Assembly: GCA_934555855.1 (NCBI GenBank)
Contig: CAKTFL010000189.1
Span: 1 to 5,049, forward strand
Direction: 5' to 3'
Origin: an uncultured Sphingomonas sp.
GTDB lineage: Bacteria > Pseudomonadota > Alphaproteobacteria > Sphingomonadales > Sphingomonadaceae
Length of the DNA: 5,049 bases
Part shown: positions 1 to 5,049 of the stretch, piece by piece
Numbering within the stretch: the first letter of the stretch is position 1
Layout: every line of letters begins with the position of its first letter
Made by a program: the position numbers and the translations under genes
Notes under the pieces: generated by a model
What the model was told of the DNA's origin: nothing
Seen by the model: the letters and a program-made list of their open reading frames with translations, nothing else
The model's database searches: none

Positions 1-1
1 G

Positions 2-829
2 ACCGCGTCCGGCATTGCTTACTGGTCGAGCGACACGGGCGGCTGGCAATGGCCCTCGGGTCCGAAGGCGAAGCATCCGCCGCTGGTCGACCCTGCCGGC
101 GCGAAGGCGATGGGGCCGGATTACCCCGATTATCCCGAGCTGTTCGTGCGCTGGTATCAGTATAACAGCTTCACCCCGACCCTGCGTATCCATGGCCAGC
201 GGGCGGCGACCGCGATCTGGGACTATGGCACGGCCGCCGAGCCGATCCTCGCCGCCTGGACCCGGCTGCGCTATTCGCTGATCCCGTACATCTACCCGCT
301 CGCGCGCAAGACCTATGACACGGGCGCGCCGTTCATGCGGGCGCTGTGGATGGACTTTCCGGCCGATCCCGCCGTGACGGACGTCCGCGACGAATACATG
401 TTCGGCCCCGCCTTCCTGGTCGCGCCGGTTACGGAACAGGGCGCGACCAGTCGCCGCGTCTACCTGCCGGGCGGCACCGACTGGTATGACTGGTGGACCA
501 ATCAGAAACATGCCGGCGGCCAGTGGATCACCGCGCCGGCGCCGATCGACAAGATGCCGCTGTTCGTCCGCGCCGGCTCCATCGTCCCGCTGGGCGCGCC
601 GGTGCCCAGCACCGCCACGCGCCAGGCCCTGTCGGAGATCCGCGTGTTCCCCGGCCGCAACGCGACCGCGCAGCTCTACGACGATGACGGCACCACCAAC
701 GCCTATAAGGGCAAGGGGGGCAAGGCGGCGACGCTGAGCTGGAACGATGCAACGGGCCGGCTGAGCGCGAGCGGATCGCTGCCCAGCGGCCAGTCCGCGG
801 ACGGCCTGGTCAAGGTGGTCGGTCGCTGA
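2..829 (+). CDS. Glycoside hydrolase family 31 (alpha-xylosidase/alpha-glucosidase type), C-terminal part, 5' truncated
   Basis: The reading frame is open from the left edge and gives 275 residues before TGA. GH31 enzymes release alpha-linked xylose or glucose from the non-reducing end of oligosaccharides by a retaining mechanism. Visible residue 11 is the Asp of WSSDTGGW, matching the family's acid/base aspartate. The motif around visible residues 46-65 (ELFVRWYQYNSF, then RIHG) is the usual end of the catalytic barrel, with Arg62 and His64 in the substrate-binding RxHG position. A beta-sandwich segment follows (about 110-200, with EYMFGPAFLVAPV and MPLFVRAGSIVPLG), then a DUF5110-like domain (about 210-258, containing LYDDDGTT). 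The nucleophile Asp, N-terminal domain and any signal peptide lie outside the window. The DTGGW form and the PELFVRW context favour an alpha-xylosidase (xyloglucan side-chain removal), but substrate choice is inference; alpha-glucosidase is the alternative. Family membership is very secure. Confidence 0.93.
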   Translation, partial: TASGIAYWSSDTGGWQWPSGPKAKHPPLVDPAGAKAMGPDYPDYPELFVRWYQYNSFTPTLRIHGQRAATAIWDYGTAAEPILAAWTRLRYSLIPYIYPLARKTYDTGAPFMRALWMDFPADPAVTDVRDEYMFGPAFLVAPVTEQGATSRRVYLPGGTDWYDWWTNQKHAGGQWITAPAPIDKMPLFVRAGSIVPLGAPVPSTATRQALSEIRVFPGRNATAQLYDDDGTTNAYKGKGGKAATLSWNDATGRLSASGSLPSGQSADGLVKVVGR

Positions 830-845
830 ACCGATCACCTGACGC

Positions 846-879
846 GACGCGCGGCGGCGTCCCGCTCCCGCCGCGCGTC
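846..879 (+). terminator. Candidate transcription terminator hairpin after the GH31 gene
   Basis: The arms gacgcgcggcgg (846-857) and ccgccgcgcgtc (868-879) are perfect reverse complements, giving a 12-bp GC-rich stem with a 10-nt loop. It starts 17 nt after the GH31 stop codon and lies in the only sizeable gap between genes, where a terminator would be expected. The tract that follows has only scattered Ts (cgtaaccgcttctta), so it lacks the U-run of a classic intrinsic terminator. It could instead act as a weak terminator, an mRNA 3'-end stabiliser, or part of the next gene's leader. The pairing is seen directly; the role is inferred. Confidence 0.5.
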
Positions 880-946
880 CCGTAACCGCTTCTTAGGAGC
901 CCCCATCCCATAGCGGCGCGCGACCCATGTCCAGTCGCGAGCGCCC

Positions 947-3433
947 ATGCACCCCCTTCCCCTGATCGCGCCCAATCCGCCGCGACTGAGCGAGCATCTG
1001 GACGCGCTGCGGCGGGTCGAGGCATCCGGCGTGTTCAGCAACGACGGGCCGGAAGTGCGCGCGTTCGAGGCGGAGGTGACCGCTGCCGTATTCGGCGGGT
1101 CGGGCGAGAGCCTGGCGGTCGCCAACGCGACGCTGGGGCTGATGATCGCGATCCGCGAGGCAGCAGGGCTGGACCGGCCGCCACCGCCGCCAGGCACGCT
1201 GGCGCTGATGCCGGCGCTGACCTTTGCCGCGACCGCGCAGGCCGCGATCTGGGCCGGCTTCACCCCGCTCGTCTGCGACATCGATCCGCTCGATTGGGGG
1301 GCCAGTGCGGCGGCGGAGGAACGGCTGCTCCGCCAGTATGGCGAACGAGTCGGGGTAGTCGTGCCCTATGCCACCTTCGGCAACGCGATCGATCTTGGCC
1401 GTTATGCCGAGTGGCAACGCCGTTATGGCGTGGCCGTGGTGATCGACGCCGCCTCGTCGCTGGGCACGATCGACGCGGACGGGCACGGCTTTGGCGCAGC
1501 CATGCCGTTCGCAACGGTCTGTTCGATGCACGCGACCAAGACCTTTGCGGTGGCAGAAGGCGGCCTGGTCTATTGCGGCGATCCCGAGCGGATCTCTCGA
1601 CTGCGCGCGATGATCAATTTCGGCTTCGCCAGTGGACGTAGCGCGTCCGTGCCCGGCCTCAATGCCAAGCTGCCTGAGATACTGGCGGTGATGGCCCGCG
1701 CGAAGCTCACGGAGCTGGACGCCTTGTGCGCCCATCGCGCGACGCTGGAAGCAGCATATCGACAGGCGCTTGGCGGGTTCGGCCTGCAACACGTCACCGG
1801 CCGCCGCCGCGCGAGCCAGTTCATGCCCGTGCTGCTGCCCGATCATCTCGCCCCCAGGCGGGAGGAGATCGCCACCGCGATGGCGGAGGAGGGGATCGGC
1901 ACCGGCCGTTACTTCAGCCCTCATCTCGGCGAGCAGCCCCTGTTCCGCGCCACGGCGATGATCCAGCCAACGCCCGTCGCCGACCGGGTCGCCGATGCGA
2001 TGATGTCGCTGCCGATCACCGATGGCATGACCGTGGCCGACGCCGAGCGGGCCGCCGGGGTGCTGCACCGTGCCTGCCGCCGGGCGGACCGGCTGCCTGC
2101 CCGCACGGCCGCAACGACCCCGCCCGTCGCCAATGTGCTGGTCGTCGGCGGCGGTCCGGCCGGGACGGCGATGCTGCTCGCCGCCGGCACCAAGGGTCTG
2201 TTGCCGCAGCTTGCCGCTGGCTTGGTGATGGTGGAGCGCGACGACGCGATCGGCGGCGGCCGGCTGGGGCGCTATGCGATCACCTCCGACACCACCGCCG
2301 AGACTTTCCTGTCGGCGGTACGGGGCAGCACCCATGCCGAGATCACGGTGCTGGCCGATCATCCCGCCGCCCGGGCGCTGGCGCATCATAGCGGCGCGCT
2401 GGGCGTACCGCTGACCGAGGTCGCGCCGCTGCTACGCGAGACGGGACGCCGGCTGACCCGGCTGGTCCGGGACAATGGCGGCGCGGTGCTGACCGGCCAT
2501 GACGCGTTGAGGGCGGAGCGCGCGATGGACGGGCTGTGGCGCGTACGCCTGCGCCGCCGATCGGACGGGCACGAGTTCGATCAGCTCGCCCGCAACCTGG
2601 TGATCGCGGCGGGCGGACACCAGCCGCTCGATCGCCTGTCCACGCAGGTCGTTGCCGGCCGGCGGCTGATCGACATGGCGGGCGGGCGCCTGCTCCAGTC
2701 GGACGAGGCGCTGAGCGTTGGCGGGATGGAGAAGGTCGCAGACCTGCTCGCCGGCCACCCCGCGCCGCGCCTTGCGGTGATCGGCGGTTCGACCAGCGCG
2801 GCCGCGACGGTGTTCTCGCTGCTCAAGGCGGGGCTTCCGCTCGGCGCGGGCGGCGTCACCCTGCTCCATCGCGAGCCGCTGCGCCCCTTCTTCCCGTCCG
2901 TCGAGGCGGCCCATGCGGAGGGTTTCACCGATTTCGGGCCGGACGACATCTGCCCGGTGTCGGGCTTCGTGTACCGGCTCGCCGGTTTCCGGCTGGAAGC
3001 ACGCGAGCTGATGCTGCGGATGCTCCGGGTCGGCGGGCGCGAGCCCGACCCGCGCGTCGCGCTGCACCGCATCCGGGGCGATGACGATCCCCGGGCTCAG
3101 GCGATCATTGAGGGCGCGGATCTGGTCATCGCCGCGTTCGGCTATCGGCCGGTCGGCCTGCCGCTGACCGAGGCTGGGGGCGCGCGCATCGGCCTTGCCG
3201 CGCATCGGGGCCGGCCGATGGTGGACCGGCATTGCCGTGTGGTCGGTGCCGATGACCGGCCGGTTCCCCGCCTTTACGGCATCGGCCTGGCCGCGGGATT
3301 CGTGCCCTGGGGCTCGCTGGGCGGCGAAAAGAGCTTTCGCGGCCAGGCGAACGGGCTGTGGCTGTGGCAGAACGATGTCGGGCTGATGATCGTCGACCAG
3401 CTGCTCGGCCAGGAACAACGGGTCGCAGCATGA
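947..3433 (+). CDS. Fused DegT/DnrJ/EryC1/StrS-type aminotransferase and FAD-dependent oxidoreductase (828 aa)
   Basis: Residues 1-375 form a full-length DegT-type fold I PLP aminotransferase: SNDGPEVRAFE near 31-41, NATLGL at 60-65, Asp167 in VVIDAASSLG (pairs with the pyridine nitrogen), Lys198 in HATKTF (Schiff-base lysine), EGG at 204-206, and GLNAKLPEI at 237-245. Relatives transaminate keto-sugar nucleotides or similar ketones. After a short Ala/Pro/Arg linker (about 376-394), residues 395-828 form a flavoprotein: VLVVGGGPAG (397-406) is the FAD Rossmann motif, Glu430 ends the second strand, VIGGSTSA (611-618) is a second dinucleotide site, and AAFGYRP (729-735) resembles the ATGY-type motif of flavin monooxygenases. 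There is no CxxC, so it is not a thioredoxin-reductase-like disulfide enzyme. The ATG at 947 is the first start after an in-frame TAG at 911-913; its ribosome site is weak (GAG at 939-941). Substrate and reaction are not recognised; amine N-oxidation or oxidation of the transaminase substrate are guesses. Confidence 0.9.
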   Translation: MHPLPLIAPNPPRLSEHLDALRRVEASGVFSNDGPEVRAFEAEVTAAVFGGSGESLAVANATLGLMIAIREAAGLDRPPPPPGTLALMPALTFAATAQAAIWAGFTPLVCDIDPLDWGASAAAEERLLRQYGERVGVVVPYATFGNAIDLGRYAEWQRRYGVAVVIDAASSLGTIDADGHGFGAAMPFATVCSMHATKTFAVAEGGLVYCGDPERISRLRAMINFGFASGRSASVPGLNAKLPEILAVMARAKLTELDALCAHRATLEAAYRQALGGFGLQHVTGRRRASQFMPVLLPDHLAPRREEIATAMAEEGIGTGRYFSPHLGEQPLFRATAMIQPTPVADRVADAMMSLPITDGMTVADAERAAGVLHRACRRADRLPARTAATTPPVANVLVVGGGPAGTAMLLAAGTKGLLPQLAAGLVMVERDDAIGGGRLGRYAITSDTTAETFLSAVRGSTHAEITVLADHPAARALAHHSGALGVPLTEVAPLLRETGRRLTRLVRDNGGAVLTGHDALRAERAMDGLWRVRLRRRSDGHEFDQLARNLVIAAGGHQPLDRLSTQVVAGRRLIDMAGGRLLQSDEALSVGGMEKVADLLAGHPAPRLAVIGGSTSAAATVFSLLKAGLPLGAGGVTLLHREPLRPFFPSVEAAHAEGFTDFGPDDICPVSGFVYRLAGFRLEARELMLRMLRVGGREPDPRVALHRIRGDDDPRAQAIIEGADLVIAAFGYRPVGLPLTEAGGARIGLAAHRGRPMVDRHCRVVGADDRPVPRLYGIGLAAGFVPWGSLGGEKSFRGQANGLWLWQNDVGLMIVDQLLGQEQRVAA

Positions 3434-4485
3434 GCGCTCCCCTCGTCACCATCGTCATGGCCGCCTACAATGGCGCGGCGCTGATCAGCGAAACGCTCGA
3501 CAGCCTGTCGCGCCAGACGCTGACCGATTTCGAGCTGCTGGTGGTCGACGACGCATCGACAGACGACACGCGCGCGGTGGTCGCGGCACATCCCGACCCG
3601 CGCGTCCGGCTGATCGCGCTGGACCGGAATGGCGGTCCGGTGCTGGCGCGCAATCATGGCGTGGCGGAAGCGCGCGGGCGCTACATCGCCGGGCTCGACC
3701 ATGACGACCTGTGCCGGCCCGAACGGCTGGCGCGGCAGGTCGCCTACATGGAGGCGCACCCCGATACGGTGCTGCTCGGCACCCAGGCCGACTATCTGTG
3801 CGACGGCGTGGTCAGCCCGTCCGCCTATCCCGTGGTCACGACACCGGGCCTGATCGAGTGGCTGGTGCAGATCGAGAACCCGCTGGTCTGGTCAAGCACC
3901 ATGTTCCGCGCGGAAGCCGCCCGGACGCTGGCGCCCTTCACCCGGCCGCAGATCCTTTATGCCGAAGATTTCGACCTGTATCACCGCATGGGCCGGCTCG
4001 GCCGTCTCGCCCGGCTCGACGAGCCGCTGCTTATCTATCGCCAACATTCCGGCAGCGCCTCACGGCGACATACGGACACGATGCGCGCCAGTGCCGCGCA
4101 GGTGCTGGCGGAGACTCATGCCGATCTGTTCGGCGACCAGGCCGGGGCGCTCGCCACGCTGCTGTCGCGTCACGTCATGGGCGGCGAGCCGGTTCCCGAC
4201 CGCGCGAGCCTGGTAACGCTGGGCAAGGGTATCGCGCGGATACAGCGGCATTTCCTCGACTGGCGGCTGATCGATGGCGAAAGCCTCAGGCTGATCCGCT
4301 GGGAAACGGCGCAACGCTGGGCGCGGATCGGACGCGCGGGGCTGCGTGCGGGGACGCTGAGCCTCGCGGACGTGCTGGCGGCGCGCCCCGACCATATCGG
4401 GCTCGGCTATGCGGGACTGGACGCGCTGCTCTGGTCGGGCGCGATCGGCGGCCTGCGCCGGACGCGCGGCGTCCTCGCCCGTTGA
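3430..4485 (+). CDS. Family 2 (GT-A) glycosyltransferase, 351 aa
   Basis: This enzyme should transfer a sugar from a nucleotide-sugar donor to an acceptor, with inversion, on the cytoplasmic side. The N-terminal GT-A domain is clear: VTIVMAAYNGA at 6-16, VVDDASTDDT at 38-47 (Asp40/Asp41 for nucleotide binding), GGPVLARNHGV at 68-78, and DHD at 90-92 as the metal-binding DxD. Glu179-Asp180 in YAEDFDLYHRM matches the catalytic-base ED motif, and YRQHSGSAS at 203-211 matches the loop that often follows. The last 140 residues have no recognised domain and no obvious membrane segment, so the protein looks soluble or peripheral. I chose the ATG at 3430 because the fold begins directly after it and it overlaps the upstream TGA (ATGA), indicating translational coupling; AGGAA at 3411-3415 is a possible, rather distant ribosome site. 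Earlier in-frame ATGs would lie inside the preceding gene. Donor and acceptor are unknown. Confidence 0.92.
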   Translation: MSAPLVTIVMAAYNGAALISETLDSLSRQTLTDFELLVVDDASTDDTRAVVAAHPDPRVRLIALDRNGGPVLARNHGVAEARGRYIAGLDHDDLCRPERLARQVAYMEAHPDTVLLGTQADYLCDGVVSPSAYPVVTTPGLIEWLVQIENPLVWSSTMFRAEAARTLAPFTRPQILYAEDFDLYHRMGRLGRLARLDEPLLIYRQHSGSASRRHTDTMRASAAQVLAETHADLFGDQAGALATLLSRHVMGGEPVPDRASLVTLGKGIARIQRHFLDWRLIDGESLRLIRWETAQRWARIGRAGLRAGTLSLADVLAARPDHIGLGYAGLDALLWSGAIGGLRRTRGVLAR

Positions 4486-4517
4486 CGCGCAAGGCCGGCT
4501 GCTACAGTCGCCTCAAT

Positions 4518-5049
4518 ATGGCATATCATCTGGCGATCGAGGGCGCGGACGGCGCGGGCAAGGGTACGGTGTCGGCCGCGCTGGTCGAGCTGCTGCTTGC
4601 GGACGGTCGCCGCGCCGCCCTCGTGTCCTTTCCCCGCTACACGGAGACGGTGGGTGGCTTCGCGATCGGTGAGGTGCTGGCCGGCCGGATGCCGCGAGAG
4701 ACGTCGCCCGAGGCAGCGGCGGTGCTCTACGCCCTCGACCGGCTCGAGTCGCGAGCGCATGTGGCGACGCTCGCGGCAGAGAACGACGTGCTGGTGTTCG
4801 ACCGGCATGTCGCGTCCAACATGGCCTATCAAGGCGCGAGGTGCGCCTTGCCCGATGAGGCGGACCGGCTGATGCGCTGGATCTGGACGCTGGAGACGGA
4901 ACAGTTCGGCCTGATCCCGCCCGACCGCTGCATTTACCTCGACACTCCTGCAGAGACCGCCCGGCAGTTCATCCAGCTCAAGCGCCAGCGCAGCTACACG
5001 GCCCGCACCTTTGACGAATATGAGGAGGACCAGGCGCTTCAGGACAGGG
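4518..5049 (+). CDS. Thymidylate-kinase-like P-loop kinase, 3' truncated
   Basis: The frame is open from the ATG at 4518 to the right edge, giving 177 residues of a family usually a little over 200 long. Thymidylate kinases phosphorylate dTMP to dTDP with ATP in the cytoplasm. Visible motifs, in order: P-loop EGADGAGKGT (8-17), SFPRYTETVGG (37-47, the phosphate-acceptor FPRY loop), YALDRLESR (71-79), FDRHVASNMAYQGAR (94-108, equivalent to the DRY motif), PPDRCIYLD (134-142), and a basic lid-like stretch KRQRSYTARTFDEYEED (155-171). Two departures from the commonest form are the Gly16 after the P-loop lysine, as in adenylate kinases, and His97 in place of Tyr of DRY. It begins 32 nt after the glycosyltransferase stop and probably shares its transcript. 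A TTG at 4482 is an alternative start, but the ATG places the P-loop at the usual distance from the N terminus. It may be a paralogue with another substrate; I therefore do not call it tmk. Confidence 0.85.
   Translation, partial: MAYHLAIEGADGAGKGTVSAALVELLLADGRRAALVSFPRYTETVGGFAIGEVLAGRMPRETSPEAAAVLYALDRLESRAHVATLAAENDVLVFDRHVASNMAYQGARCALPDEADRLMRWIWTLETEQFGLIPPDRCIYLDTPAETARQFIQLKRQRSYTARTFDEYEEDQALQDR

Noticed and set aside
927..965. A 12-codon frame starting at ATG 927 and overlapping the start of the fused gene, considered as a leader peptide
   Set aside because: It has no ribosome site at the right distance and no run of a regulatory amino acid.
893..2389. A 498-codon open frame on the - strand
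   Set aside because: It lies antisense within the fused gene and its product is Arg/Gly/His-rich with no recognisable motif. It results from GC-biased third codon positions in the true gene.
1726..2391. A 221-codon + strand frame inside the fused gene
   Set aside because: It is an out-of-frame reading rich in Arg, Ala and Pro across the aminotransferase/flavoprotein junction. The main frame is continuous here, so there is no sign of a frameshift.
2432..3418. A 328-codon open frame on the - strand
   Set aside because: It is antisense to the flavoprotein half, which has clear motifs; the - strand product has none and looks like a composition artefact.
4407..4832. A - strand frame of 141 codons at the right end
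   Set aside because: It is antisense to the kinase, whose P-loop, FPRY and DRH motifs establish the + strand frame.
1..5049. Search for tRNA or rRNA genes, CRISPR arrays, insertion sequences, attachment sites or long direct repeats
   Set aside because: Genes cover almost the whole window, and I saw no repeat array, transposase motif, terminal inverted repeat or cloverleaf-like segment.

Overview
The window is GC-rich with strong G/C preference at third codon positions. All four genes are on the + strand. Composition, codon use and gene types suggest an alphaproteobacterium, most likely a sphingomonad; this is inferred from style and no marker gene confirms it.

Layout: (1) Positions 2-829 hold the 3' end of a glycoside hydrolase family 31 enzyme (alpha-xylosidase or alpha-glucosidase type), cut by the left edge just before its acid/base aspartate. 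(2) Positions 830-946 are a short gap with a perfect 12-bp inverted repeat, a candidate terminator separating the hydrolase from what follows. (3) Positions 947-3433 hold one 828-residue protein that joins a complete DegT/DnrJ/EryC1/StrS-type PLP aminotransferase to a complete two-dinucleotide-fold flavoprotein. (4) Positions 3430-4485 hold a family 2 glycosyltransferase whose ATG overlaps the preceding stop (ATGA). (5) From 4518 to the right edge runs a thymidylate-kinase-like P-loop kinase, open at its 3' end.

Genes 3 to 5 look like one operon: a 4-nt overlap, then a 32-nt gap. Aminotransferase, flavin oxidoreductase, glycosyltransferase and small-molecule or nucleotide kinase together suggest synthesis or decoration of an amino-sugar-containing glycan or another small metabolite. 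The substrate cannot be read from the sequence. The fused aminotransferase-flavoprotein is the most unusual item: both halves keep their cofactor motifs, so it could carry out two oxidation/amination steps in one polypeptide. The hydrolase is probably a separate carbohydrate-degradation unit.
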